Positions 19,823 to 27,909 of a DNA stretch of 46,382 nt are shown piece after piece (the stretch's first letter is position 1; every line of letters begins with the position of its first letter). The position numbers and the translations under genes were made by a program. The notes beneath the pieces are model-generated. The model did no database searches and was not told where the DNA came from. It worked only from the letters and a program-made list of their open reading frames with translations. Origin of the DNA: an uncultured Lachnospiraceae bacterium (GTDB taxonomy: Bacteria > Bacillota > Clostridia > Lachnospirales > Lachnospiraceae); assembly GCA_900544445.1 (NCBI GenBank), contig UQVK01000021.1:1-46382 (forward strand). The letters are read 5' to 3'.

Positions 19823-19913
19823 GTAAAGAGAGTTCTGAAGCGCACAGAAGCGCACAAAAGAAGGAATGCGTTTCGGCGAATATGCGGTGCAGACGGTAAG
19901 TTTGGAGGAAGAA

Positions 19914-21149
19914 ATGAGCAGAAGAGTTGTTGTGACAGGGATGGGAGCGATTACGCCTCTTGGACTGAGTGTGGAAGAGTTCTGGAATGGTGTGAAGGAA
20001 GGAAAAATCGGTTTCGGACCGATTACAAAATTTGACGCGGAAGGATATAAGGCAAGTCTTGCCGCTGAGGTAAAGGGATTTGATGCCAAAAATTATATGG
20101 ATTTCAAAGCGGCCAAAAGAATGGAAGCATTCTGCCAGTATGCGGTGGCTGCCACAAAAGAGGCGCTGGAGGATTCCGGACTGGATATGGAAAAGGAAGA
20201 TCCCTGGCGCGTGGGCGTTGCGGTAGGTTCCGGAATCGGTTCCCTGCAGGCGATGGAGAGAGAGCACAGCAAGCTCCTGGAGAAGGGGCCGAACCGCATT
20301 AACCCGCTTATGGTGCCTCTGATGATCAGCAACATGGCGTCCGGAAACGTATCCATTCAGTTCGGGCTGAAGGGAAAGAGCATCAATGTGGTGACCGCAT
20401 GCACCACCGGAACCAACTGTATCGGGGAAGCCATGCGCACCATCCAGTACGGGGATGCGGATGTGATGGTGGCCGGAGGCGCCGAGAGCAGCATTACGCC
20501 CATCGGTGTGGCGGGCTTCTGCGCTCTGACCGCATTAAGCAGCAGCAATGATCCGGAGCGCTGTTCCATTCCCTTTGATAAGGAAAGAGGCGGCTTTGTT
20601 ATGGGGGAAGGCGCCGGTGTGGTGATCCTGGAGGAACTGGAGCACGCGAAGGCGCGCGGCGCGAAGATCTATGCGGAGCTGGTTGGCTATGGCTGCTCTT
20701 CGGACGCATACCACATTACCTCTCCCGCGGAAGACGGAGCAGGAGCGGCAAAGGCGATGGAGAATGCCATGAAGGATGCGGGCGTTTCTCCGGAGGAAGT
20801 GACCTATATCAATGCGCATGGAACCGGAACCAAACTGAACGATCTGTTTGAAACCAGAGCCATCAAGCTGGCCTTCGGGGATCATGCGAAAAATATGCAT
20901 ATTAATTCCACCAAATCCATGATCGGCCATCTGCTGGGAGCGGCGGGAGCTGTGGAATTCATCACCTGTGTCAAGGAATTGCAGGAAAATTATCTTCATG
21001 CTACAGTAGGATACAGAATACCGGATGAGGAGTGCGATCTGGACTACTGTAAGGAGCCGGTACAGGAGGAGGTCCCCTATGCGCTGACCAACTCCCTCGG
21101 CTTTGGCGGCCATAACGCAAGCCTTCTGGTAAAAAAATACACGGAATAG
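19914..21149 (+). CDS. fabF: 3-oxoacyl-ACP synthase II
   Basis: This 411-aa condensing enzyme has active-site Cys163 in TACTTGTN, a His in [11 protein letters not shown], and a second His in [14 protein letters not shown], the Cys-His-His triad of KAS II. It extends acyl-ACP by two carbons using malonyl-ACP. ATG 19914 follows GGAGGAAG; the upstream ATG 19866 would add 16 unusual residues. Confidence 0.96.
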   Translation: MSRRVVVTGMGAITPLGLSVEEFWNGVKEGKIGFGPITKFDAEGYKASLAAEVKGFDAKNYMDFKAAKRMEAFCQYAVAATKEALEDSGLDMEKEDPWRVGVAVGSGIGSLQAMEREHSKLLEKGPNRINPLMVPLMISNMASGNVSIQFGLKGKSINVVTACTTGTNCIGEAMRTIQYGDADVMVAGGAESSITPIGVAGFCALTALSSSNDPERCSIPFDKERGGFVMGEGAGVVILEELEHAKARGAKIYAELVGYGCSSDAYHITSPAEDGAGAAKAMENAMKDAGVSPEEVTYINAHGTGTKLNDLFETRAIKLAFGDHAKNMHINSTKSMIGHLLGAAGAVEFITCVKELQENYLHATVGYRIPDEECDLDYCKEPVQEEVPYALTNSLGFGGHNASLLVKKYTE

Positions 21150-21160
21150 GAGCGTAAAGC

Positions 21161-21212
21161 CCGGCAGGCGCCGCGCCTGCCGGCAAATCGAAGCTTTTGC
21201 TCCGGAATGGAG
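21161..21212 (+). repeat. GC hairpin and shared ribosome-site segment before fabZ
   Basis: CCGGCAGGCG-CCG-CGCCTGCCGG (21161-21183) is a perfect 10-bp hairpin. The 14-base GCTCCGGAATGGAG at 21199-21212 is identical to that before fabG and supplies the fabZ ribosome site. No T run follows, so it is not a terminator. Confidence 0.75.
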
Positions 21213-21219
21213 GATTTTT

Positions 21220-21654
21220 ATGGCACTGAATACGAGACAGATTATGGAAATCATTCCGCACAGACAGCCCATGCTCCTGATCGATACCATCGAGGAGCTG
21301 GAGCCGGGCGTGCGCGCTGTGGGGAAAAAATGCGTGACCATGAACGAGCCCTTTTTTGCCGGACATTTTCCCCAGGAGCCGGTGATGCCTGGCGTGCTGA
21401 TTCTGGAGGCGCTGGCACAGACAGGAGCGGTGGCGATCTTAAGCCTTCCGGAAAATAAGGGAAAGCTTGTTCTGTTCGGTGGCATTGATCAGGCTCGCTT
21501 TAAGGGAAAAGTGGTTCCCGGCGATGTGCTCATGCTGGAAACCGAGATTATCAAGCGTAAGGGTCCCATCGGTGTGGGAAGCGCAAAAGCGACCGTAAAT
21601 GGAAAGCTGGTTGCAAAAGCTGAACTCACCTTTGCGGTGACGGATCCGGAATGA
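21220..21654 (+). CDS. fabZ: 3-hydroxyacyl-ACP dehydratase
   Basis: This 144-aa hot-dog-fold enzyme starts with [15 protein letters not shown]. Catalytic His49 lies in [10 protein letters not shown] and Glu63 in [11 protein letters not shown], the usual FabZ pair. It dehydrates 3-hydroxyacyl-ACP to the enoyl form reduced by FabK. The stop region overlaps the ribosome site of the next gene. Confidence 0.96.
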   Translation: MALNTRQIMEIIPHRQPMLLIDTIEELEPGVRAVGKKCVTMNEPFFAGHFPQEPVMPGVLILEALAQTGAVAILSLPENKGKLVLFGGIDQARFKGKVVPGDVLMLETEIIKRKGPIGVGSAKATVNGKLVAKAELTFAVTDPE

Positions 21655-21662
21655 GGATGAAT

Positions 21663-22739
21663 ATGGAACCTAAACCACTTCAGATCGGACGGCTGGAAGC
21701 CCGTATTCCTGTGATTCAGGGCGGAATGGGCGTTGGAGTGAGCCTTTCCGGCCTTGCGGGAGCCGTGGCGGCAGAAGGCGGGATCGGCGTGATCTCAACA
21801 GCACAGATCGGCTATCGGGAGCCGGGCTATGACAGGAATCCGCATGAGACGAATCTGCGGCAGATCCCTGTGGAAATTCACAGAGCAAGGCAGCTTGCAC
21901 CCGGCGGAATCATCGGCGTGAACATCATGGTTGCCACCAGGGGCTATGAAGAATATGTACGCCAGGCCGTCCTGGCAGGTGTGGATCTGATTATTTCCGG
22001 AGCGGGCCTTCCCGTTACGCTTCCTCAGGCGGTGCGGGAAGCGGAGGAGGAAATCGGAGCGCAGGGCCGCACGCTTCTGGCTCCGATCTGCTCCAGTCTG
22101 AAATCCGCAGAGGTCATTTTTCACTACTGGGAGAAAAAATACCACCGCCTGCCGGATCTGGTCGTGATTGAGGGACCTCTGGCCGGAGGACATCTGGGTT
22201 TTGACCGGAGTCAGCTGGAAGATATAGCGGCTCTGCACTATGAGGAAGAGGTAAAACGAATTCTGGCCGCAGTGGGAAGGCGGGCGGAGGAAGCCGGCAA
22301 GACAATTCCGGTGGTCATGGCGGGCGGAATCTATGACAGGCGGGACGCGCAGCCCTGGCTGGAGCTTGGCGCGGACGGCGTGCAGATGGCAACCCGTTTT
22401 GTGACGACCTGGGAATGTGACGCGGCGCAGGCCTACAAGGACGCTTACCTGAAGGCGGAAAAGGAAGATATCGTTCTGGTAAAAAGTCCGGTGGGAATGC
22501 CGGGACGTGCGATCCGGAACGCTTTTCTTGAAAGGGCGGAGAAGGGGAAAATTCCTCATGGTCCCTGTCATGGCTGTATTAAAACCTGTAACCCGGCGGA
22601 CACGCCTTACTGTATTACGGAGGCCCTTGTGAATGCGGTGAAGGGCGATGTGGATAACGGTCTGATTTTCTGTGGCAGCAACGCCTGGCGCGCCCGGAAA
22701 ATGGAGCATGTGAAGGACATTATGGCAGAGTTTGCCTGA
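21663..22739 (+). CDS. FabK-like flavin oxidoreductase with Cys quartet
   Basis: This 358-aa protein has the FabK/2-nitropropane dioxygenase barrel: IPVIQGGMGVGVSLSGLAG at the N-terminus, IEGPLAGGHLGF, AGGIYDRRDA and GADGVQMATRF for FMN. It differs from the fabK product in length and in four C-terminal cysteines spaced CX2CX3CX7C (Cys302, 305, 309, 317), suggesting a metal or Fe-S site. Nitronate monooxygenase is the generic family label. Its place between fabZ and fabH suggests a role in fatty-acid synthesis, perhaps as a second reductase, but this is inference. ATG 21663 is chosen over 21651 and 21657 because GAGGA lies five bases upstream. Confidence 0.85.
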   Translation: MEPKPLQIGRLEARIPVIQGGMGVGVSLSGLAGAVAAEGGIGVISTAQIGYREPGYDRNPHETNLRQIPVEIHRARQLAPGGIIGVNIMVATRGYEEYVRQAVLAGVDLIISGAGLPVTLPQAVREAEEEIGAQGRTLLAPICSSLKSAEVIFHYWEKKYHRLPDLVVIEGPLAGGHLGFDRSQLEDIAALHYEEEVKRILAAVGRRAEEAGKTIPVVMAGGIYDRRDAQPWLELGADGVQMATRFVTTWECDAAQAYKDAYLKAEKEDIVLVKSPVGMPGRAIRNAFLERAEKGKIPHGPCHGCIKTCNPADTPYCITEALVNAVKGDVDNGLIFCGSNAWRARKMEHVKDIMAEFA

Positions 22740-22747
22740 AGCAGATA

Positions 22748-22870
22748 GAATAAAATGCTGCCCTGTGGGCAGCAAAAGGAGAGGCGGATGAAAACCTGCG
22801 GTTTTCATCCTGGAAATTCGCGCAGGGGCGCGAATTCCTGACGAATAAAATGCTGCCCTGTGGGCAGCAA
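22748..22870 (+). repeat. Four-hairpin intergenic cassette before fabH
   Basis: A 28-base unit at 22748-22775 recurs exactly at 22843-22870. Each copy contains the perfect hairpin TGCTGCCC-TGT-GGGCAGCA followed by a purine-rich Shine-Dalgarno. Between them are GGATGAAAACC-TGC-GGTTTTCATCC (22786-22810) and AATTCGCGC-AGGG-GCGCGAATT (22815-22836). The layout equals the fabD cassette although the sequences differ. Confidence 0.85.
22788..22841 (+). other. Candidate leader micro-ORF upstream of fabH
   Basis: AAGGAG ends six bases before an ATG opening a 17-codon frame, MKTCGFHPGNSRRGANS, that stops just before the second repeat unit. A related start (TTG-AAA-AGC-CGC-GGT-TTT) is seen before malE at 32871. 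Translation is not established. Confidence 0.35.
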
Positions 22871-22881
22871 GAGGAGTGGAA

Positions 22882-23844
22882 ATGACAAGCAGAATTACGG
22901 GAACGGGAAGCTGTCTGGCTGGAACCTGTGTGACGAACGACTGGCTTTCCGGGATTATGGATACATCCGACGAGTGGATCAGGACCAGAACCGGGATCCG
23001 GGAAAGGCATCTTGTGAAGGAAGAGACAACGACAGATATGGCGTATGAAGCCGCAGTGCGCGCCCTTAAGCAGGCGTCTGTCGCGGCAGAGGATCTGGAG
23101 CTGATCGTGGTGGGGACCGTGACAGCGGACCATGTCACTCCTTCAGCGGCCTGCGAGCTGCAGGCAAGGCTTGGAGCGGATCGGGCGATGGCCTTTGATA
23201 TCAATGCCGCCTGTTCCGGATTTCTGTTTGCCATTCAGACGGCGGACGCCTTTCTGCAGGCGGGGAGATTCAAAAACGCGCTTGTGATCGGCGCGGAAAG
23301 CCTGTCCAGAATCATGGACTGGAGCGACAGAAGCACCTGCGTGCTGTTTGGCGACGGTGCGGGAGCCGCTGTGATGCAGCCTTCTGAAACGGGCATTCTG
23401 GGTTATGATCAGGGCTGCGACGGAAAAAAGGGCAGCGCTCTGCTGTGCGTGAACCGGAAAAATCATAATCCGCTGACCGAAGAGGAGCAGATCGTGGATT
23501 ATGTGCACATGGACGGCCAGGAAGTCTATCGTTTTGCGGTAACGACGGTTCCGGCATCCATTCAGAAGGCTCTGGAAGATGCGGATGTGAAGGTGGAGGA
23601 TGTGAAGTATTTTGTGCTGCACCAGGCGAATCTCCGAATCATCCAGTCGGTTGCAAAAAGACTTCATGTTTCGGAAGAGAAGTTCCCCATTGGTCTGGAC
23701 CACTGTGGCAACATGTCTGCGGCCAGCGTTCCGGTTCTGCTGGATGAAATTAACCGGAAAGGCATGCTGCAAAAAGGGGATAAAATTGTGCTGTCCGGCT
23801 TCGGCGGCGGACTGTCCTGGGGTTCCATCGTGATGGAATGGTAA
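22882..23844 (+). CDS. fabH: 3-oxoacyl-ACP synthase III
   Basis: This 320-aa enzyme starts fatty-acid synthesis by condensing an acyl-CoA with malonyl-ACP. Catalytic Cys111 lies in INAACSGFLFA, the His in LHQANLRI and the Asn in GNMSAASVP. ATG 22882 has GAGGAG five bases upstream. It is the last gene of the fab block and is followed by a terminator. Confidence 0.96.
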   Translation: MTSRITGTGSCLAGTCVTNDWLSGIMDTSDEWIRTRTGIRERHLVKEETTTDMAYEAAVRALKQASVAAEDLELIVVGTVTADHVTPSAACELQARLGADRAMAFDINAACSGFLFAIQTADAFLQAGRFKNALVIGAESLSRIMDWSDRSTCVLFGDGAGAAVMQPSETGILGYDQGCDGKKGSALLCVNRKNHNPLTEEEQIVDYVHMDGQEVYRFAVTTVPASIQKALEDADVKVEDVKYFVLHQANLRIIQSVAKRLHVSEEKFPIGLDHCGNMSAASVPVLLDEINRKGMLQKGDKIVLSGFGGGLSWGSIVMEW

Positions 23845-23882
23845 AAAGGAATATGCGGATCGCTTTCAGGCCTGTGTGAAAA

Positions 23883-23924
23883 ACGCCTTAACAGTCATTT
23901 AATATGGCTGTGGGGCGTATTTTT
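23883..23924 (+). terminator. Terminator of the fab operon
   Basis: ACGCC and ACAG (23883-23894) face CTGT and GGCGT (23908-23918), followed by ATTTTT. It separates the fab block from the amino-acid transporter. Confidence 0.7.
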
Positions 23925-23992
23925 GTGAAGTTTTTGTGAAAATTAACGCTTGCCTTTTGCAGAAACTATGCTAATATAAGTATTAAATGTTG

Positions 23993-24020
23993 TATAATTA
24001 TGCATCAACGCCCAGGGCGT
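23993..24020 (+). promoter_or_regulatory. Promoter and hairpin before the binding-protein gene
   Basis: TATAAT at 23993-23998 is a consensus -10; the -35 is weak, though TTGCCT and TTGCAG lie further upstream. ACGCCC-A-GGGCGT (24008-24020) is a small hairpin immediately before the GAGGAGG ribosome site, so it would sit at or near the 5' end of the transcript. Confidence 0.5.
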
Positions 24021-24032
24021 GAGGAGGAGATT

Positions 24033-24848
24033 ATGAAAAAGATATTTGCAGCAGCGCTTGCCGTATGCATGACCATCTCTTTGGCCGCATGCGGAAGCAG
24101 CACACAGACAGCGGGAACAGATACGGCTTCCACGGGAAGCGCGGTTACGGGCATCGATGATCTTCCGGGAAAGACCATCGGCGTTCAGCTGGGAACGACG
24201 GGTGATATTTATGCATCCGATTATGAGGAGGAAGGCTCCACGATCGAGCGTTTCAACAAGGGAAACGATGCCATTCAGGCGCTGCTTCAGGGAAAGATAG
24301 ACTGCGTGATCATTGATGAGCAGCCTGCCGAGGCCTTTGTGGCGAATACGGAAGGGCTCAAGATTCTGGATGAGCCCTTTGCGGAAGAGGAATATGCCAT
24401 CTGCGTGGCAAAGGGAAACGACGAGCTGGTGACGGCGATCAACGGTGCGCTCGCGCAGCTGAAGGAGGACGGGACACTGGACAGCATTGTGAGCAATTAC
24501 ATCGGCGACGACACGAAGGGACAGTCCCCTTATGAATCTCCCGCGGATGTGGACCGTTCCAATGGAACGCTCGTTATGGCGACCAACGCATACTTTGAGC
24601 CCTATGAGTATTATGATGGCGACAAGATCGTCGGGATCGATGCGGATATGGCCCAGGCGGTATGCGATGTGCTGGGTTACGAGCTTGTGATCGAGGATAT
24701 GGAGTTTGATGCCATCATCAACGCCATCCAGTCCGGAAAGGCTGATATCGGCGTGGCGGGAATCACGGTGACGGAGGACCGTCAGCAGAGCGTGGATTTC
24801 ACGGATTCCTATGCGACCTCCAAGCAGGTTATCATTGTAAAAGAGTAA
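24033..24848 (+). CDS. Amino-acid ABC binding lipoprotein, circularly permuted
   Basis: This 271-aa protein has a lipoprotein signal ending in LAAC (Cys20). It belongs to the polar amino-acid binding family (SBP_bac_3), but the order of its parts is swapped. Residues about 40-160 carry what is normally the second half (KTIGVQLGTTGD at 47-58, VIIDEQPA with Asp95, then the closing helix ending SIVSNYIG). Residues about 177-271 carry what is normally the first half (GTLVMATNAYFEPYEY, then AGITVTEDR with the ligand Arg250) and end at SKQVIIVKE, where ordinary family members enter the hinge. A Gly/Pro/Asp linker joins the old termini. The total length is normal, so all parts seem present. It presumably feeds the permease and ATPase downstream. 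Confidence 0.88.
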   Translation: MKKIFAAALAVCMTISLAACGSSTQTAGTDTASTGSAVTGIDDLPGKTIGVQLGTTGDIYASDYEEEGSTIERFNKGNDAIQALLQGKIDCVIIDEQPAEAFVANTEGLKILDEPFAEEEYAICVAKGNDELVTAINGALAQLKEDGTLDSIVSNYIGDDTKGQSPYESPADVDRSNGTLVMATNAYFEPYEYYDGDKIVGIDADMAQAVCDVLGYELVIEDMEFDAIINAIQSGKADIGVAGITVTEDRQQSVDFTDSYATSKQVIIVKE

Positions 24849-24862
24849 GAATCGGACAGATG

Positions 24863-24895
24863 AAAGGCTCCGAAGCAAAGCTTTGGAGCCTTTTT
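24863..24895 (+). terminator. Terminator between binding protein and permease
   Basis: A stem of about 14 bp (AAAGGCTCC-G-AAGC facing GCTT-T-GGAGCCTTT, loop AAA) runs into five T. Placed inside the operon, it would let the binding protein be made in excess over permease and ATPase, a common arrangement. Confidence 0.88.
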
Positions 24896-24945
24896 GATAC
24901 AACAGGAAATTTCATTTTTTATCCTTTCCGGAAAGTGAGGATGGA

Positions 24946-25698
24946 ATGCAGAATTTTAAGGATCAGTTTTATCTCAATTTTATCAAGGATGACAGATGGC
25001 AGTATCTGGCGGACGGTTTGAAGACGACGCTGCTCATCACCTTTTTTGCGGTTATCCTCGGACTTGTGCTGGGATTTCTGGCGGCCATCGTCCGTTCCAG
25101 CGCGGTGCGGGGCGGAATCAGGAAGCCGCCGCACATGAAGGAAAAGGGAGTCTGGCTCTGGAAGCTGGCGGGCTATTATCTGTTTAAGCTGGTGGATCTG
25201 ATCTGTCAGGTGTACCTGACGGTGATCCGCGGAACGCCCACCATGATCCAGCTGCTGATCATGTACTATGTCATCTTCGGAAGCGTCAATATTGACAAGC
25301 GGATCGTGGCGATTCTGGCCTTTGGCATCAATTCCGGAGCTTATGTGGCGGAGATCGTCCGTTCCGGCATTATGGCCATCGATATCGGCCAGTTTGAGGC
25401 CGGAAGGAGTCTGGGACTGGGTTATCCGGCGACCATGTGGCATATCATTCTTCCCCAGGCGTTTAAAAATGTACTGCCGGCTCTGGGAAATGAGATCATC
25501 GTTCTGCTGAAGGAAACCTCCATCAGCGGTTACATAGCGCTGACGGATCTGACACATGGAGGAAACGTCATCCGAAGCCAGACCTATTCGGCCTTCATGC
25601 CGCTGATCGCGGTGGCTCTGATTTATCTGGCAATCGTATCCCTGCTTGCGGCAGGAGTATCCAGACTGGAAAGGAGGCTGCGTACCAGTGAGCGCTGA
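24946..25698 (+). CDS. Amino-acid ABC transporter permease
   Basis: This 250-aa inner-membrane protein of the His/Glu/Gln permease family has several hydrophobic segments and the ATPase-contact loop [24 protein letters not shown] (EAA motif). An early charged insertion ([19 protein letters not shown]) separates the first two helices. It forms the channel for the amino acid delivered by the binding lipoprotein. Its end overlaps the ATPase gene by 11 bases. Confidence 0.94.
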   Translation: MQNFKDQFYLNFIKDDRWQYLADGLKTTLLITFFAVILGLVLGFLAAIVRSSAVRGGIRKPPHMKEKGVWLWKLAGYYLFKLVDLICQVYLTVIRGTPTMIQLLIMYYVIFGSVNIDKRIVAILAFGINSGAYVAEIVRSGIMAIDIGQFEAGRSLGLGYPATMWHIILPQAFKNVLPALGNEIIVLLKETSISGYIALTDLTHGGNVIRSQTYSAFMPLIAVALIYLAIVSLLAAGVSRLERRLRTSER

Positions 25699-26431
25699 CG
25701 GACAGATTTTGTTTGAAATTAAGAACCTCTGCAAATCCTTTGGAGAAACAGAGGTATTAAAGAATATCAGCACAACGATCTCTCAGGGAGAGGTTGTGGT
25801 GATCGTGGGTCCTTCCGGTTCGGGAAAATCCACCTTCCTGCGCTCCCTGAATCTGCTGGAGGAGCCGACCGCCGGGCAGATCCTTTTTGAGGGGCAGGAC
25901 ATCACGGATCCCAGGACGAATATCAACAAATACCGCCAGCATATCGGAATGGTCTTCCAGCATTTCAACCTGTTTCCCAATAAGACCATCCTGCAGAATC
26001 TGACGCTGGCGCCAATCAAGCTTTTGAAGAAAAACAGGCAGGAAGCAGAAAAGGAAGCCATGGAGCTTCTGCAGCTGGTCGGGCTTGCGGAGAAGGCAAA
26101 GGCCTATCCCTCTCAGCTTTCCGGCGGTCAGAAGCAGAGAATTGCCATTGTGCGCTCTCTGTGCATGCATCCGGACGTGATGCTGTTTGACGAGCCCACC
26201 AGCGCGCTGGACCCGGAAATGGTGGGAGAGGTGCTGGGGGTTATGACGGAGCTGGCAAGGGACGGCATGACCATGGTGATCGTCACCCATGAGATGGGCT
26301 TTGCAAAAGAGGTCGGAAGCCGTATCCTGTTCATGGACGACGGCCGGATCAAGGAAGAGAGCGGGCCGATGGAATTCTTTGAAAATCCAAAGAATCCAAG
26401 ACTGAGGGAGTTTTTGTCGAAGGTTCTGTAA
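25688..26431 (+). CDS. Amino-acid ABC transporter ATP-binding protein
   Basis: This 247-aa ATPase has Walker [10 protein letters not shown] (Lys47), signature LSGGQKQR (from 144), Walker [13 protein letters not shown] (Asp168, Glu169), and an H-loop His in [10 protein letters not shown]. It is typical of GlnQ/ArtP-type importers. The start is GTG 25688, with AAGGAGG ten bases upstream inside the permease gene. It completes the uptake system. Confidence 0.94.
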   Translation: MSADGQILFEIKNLCKSFGETEVLKNISTTISQGEVVVIVGPSGSGKSTFLRSLNLLEEPTAGQILFEGQDITDPRTNINKYRQHIGMVFQHFNLFPNKTILQNLTLAPIKLLKKNRQEAEKEAMELLQLVGLAEKAKAYPSQLSGGQKQRIAIVRSLCMHPDVMLFDEPTSALDPEMVGEVLGVMTELARDGMTMVIVTHEMGFAKEVGSRILFMDDGRIKEESGPMEFFENPKNPRLREFLSKVL

Positions 26432-26444
26432 AACAGGAAAAGCG

Positions 26445-26805
26445 TTGACTGAGAGAGAAAAATCATACGCCCAGCTGCTGTACCAGCCGGGCGACCCGGA
26501 GCTGGCTGCGGATCGTGACGTGACGGTAAGAAAGCTGCAGGAATACAATAACATGGATCCGCTGGACCGCAGCGGCCGTCAGGCCGCCATTCGGGAGATT
26601 CTGGGGAAGGCGGGAGAAAACTGCGTAGTGGAGCAGCCGCTTTTCTGCACCTATGGTTACAATACCACGGTGGGCGACAATTTTTTCATGAACGTATATG
26701 GCAAGCTGATGGACAGCGGGAAGCGTGGTTACGAAAGACATTCCTCCCAACAGCCTGGCTGTGGGAAATCCGTGCCGGGTGATCCGGACGCTGGAACAGG
26801 AATAA
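26445..26805 (+). pseudogene. Maltose/galactoside O-acetyltransferase, internal deletion
   Basis: The frame opens with TTG and gives the family N-terminus (MTEREKSYAQLLYQPGDPEL, then FCTYGYNTTVGDNFFMN) up to LMDSGK. It then changes frame: in another frame the bases from about 26727 give [20 protein letters not shown] and a stop at 26805, exactly the family C-terminus. About 70 residues of hexapeptide-repeat core, including the catalytic His region, are missing between them. This is a deletion that also shifted the frame, so the gene should be inactive. The open frame actually ends at 26810. Confidence 0.88.
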
Positions 26806-26812
26806 CGTGAGT

Positions 26813-26839
26813 AAAGGGAGGCGTGAGCCTCCCTTTTTT
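26813..26839 (+). terminator. Intrinsic terminator after the pseudogene
   Basis: AAAGGGAGGC-GTGA-GCCTCCCTTT forms a 10-bp stem followed by T, with A on the other side, so it could work in both directions. It ends the amino-acid transporter unit. Confidence 0.9.
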
Positions 26840-26890
26840 ATCAGAATGCGGAGAAAATGCGGCAGACAGATGTCATCCTCCATGGAACTG

Positions 26891-26988
26891 TGCTATACTG
26901 AATTTACTTTCAGGGGACAGCGTAAATATGATTTCTTTTAAAAAGTTCCCTGGTTTTACAGACTAATATATGGAAAGGAAAAACAATC
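26891..26988 (+). promoter_or_regulatory. nadC promoter and structured leader
   Basis: TGC-TATACT (26891-26899) is an extended -10. Directly after it, TTTAC (26903-26907) and GTAAA (26922-26926) form an inverted repeat, and a second TTTAC lies at 26955-26959. CAGGGGA (26911-26917) can pair with TTCCCTG (26946-26952). The last two pairings together would make an H-type pseudoknot of about 50 nt. It could be an operator, an RNA switch, or chance. Confidence 0.4.
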
Positions 26989-27849
26989 ATGAATCCAATC
27001 ACCATGACGCTCCAGGCAGATCATCTGATTCTGGAAGCGCTGAAGGAAGATATTTCCAGTGAAGACGTAACCACCAATGCTGTTATGAAGGAGGCCGTGC
27101 CGGGAGAGGTGGATCTGATCTGCAAGCAGGACGGCGTGATTGCCGGACTGGAGGTGTTTGCCAGGGTGTTCCAGCTTCTGGACAGTGGGGTGAAATGCGA
27201 ATTTTTCTGTAAGGATGGAGAGGAAGTGAGCTGCGGGCAGCTGATGGGGAAGGTGCGGGGAGATATCCGCAGCCTGCTGTCCGGAGAGAGGGTAGCTCTG
27301 AACTACCTGCAGCGGATGAGCGGCATTGCAACCTATACCCGTTCTGTGGCAGGGCTCCTTGCGGGAACGAAGACGAAGCTTCTGGATACGAGAAAAACAA
27401 CGCCGAACATGCGGATTTTTGAAAAATATGCCGTGCGTGTGGGCGGCGGCTATAATCACCGTTATAATCTGTCCGACGGCGTTCTTTTGAAGGACAACCA
27501 TATCGGGGCTGCGGGAAGCGTGAAAAAGGCCGTTCAGATGGCGAGGGAATACGCGCCCTTTGTCCGCCGGATCGAAGTGGAGGTGGAAAATCTGGATATG
27601 GTGCAGGAGGCTCTGGAGGCGGGGGCGGATATCATCATGCTGGACAATATGTCGGCGGAGGAGATGAAGAAGGCGGTGGAACTGATCGCGGGCCGGGCGG
27701 AAACGGAATGTTCCGGCAACGTGACGAAGGAAAATATCGCCCGTCTGACGGAAATCGGTGTGGATTATATTTCCAGCGGCGCACTGACCCATTCCGCACC
27801 GATTCTGGATATTTCCATGAAGAATCTACATGCGGTGAGCGCGGAGTGA
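26989..27849 (+). CDS. nadC: Quinolinate phosphoribosyltransferase (decarboxylating)
   Basis: This 286-aa enzyme makes nicotinate mononucleotide from quinolinate and PRPP in NAD synthesis. Recognisable segments are EDISSEDVTTNA, ERVALNYLQRMSGIAT, LDTRKTTPNMR, and the barrel motifs EVEVENLDMV, IMLDNMS and DYISSGALTHS. No nadA or nadB gene is adjacent, so the rest of the pathway must be encoded elsewhere or quinolinate acquired. Confidence 0.96.
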   Translation: MNPITMTLQADHLILEALKEDISSEDVTTNAVMKEAVPGEVDLICKQDGVIAGLEVFARVFQLLDSGVKCEFFCKDGEEVSCGQLMGKVRGDIRSLLSGERVALNYLQRMSGIATYTRSVAGLLAGTKTKLLDTRKTTPNMRIFEKYAVRVGGGYNHRYNLSDGVLLKDNHIGAAGSVKKAVQMAREYAPFVRRIEVEVENLDMVQEALEAGADIIMLDNMSAEEMKKAVELIAGRAETECSGNVTKENIARLTEIGVDYISSGALTHSAPILDISMKNLHAVSAE

Positions 27850-27909
27850 AAAACAGGAAACAGAAGAATATGTGACTTTTGTAAACGAGGGAAACGGAGG
27901 GGGGATTTT

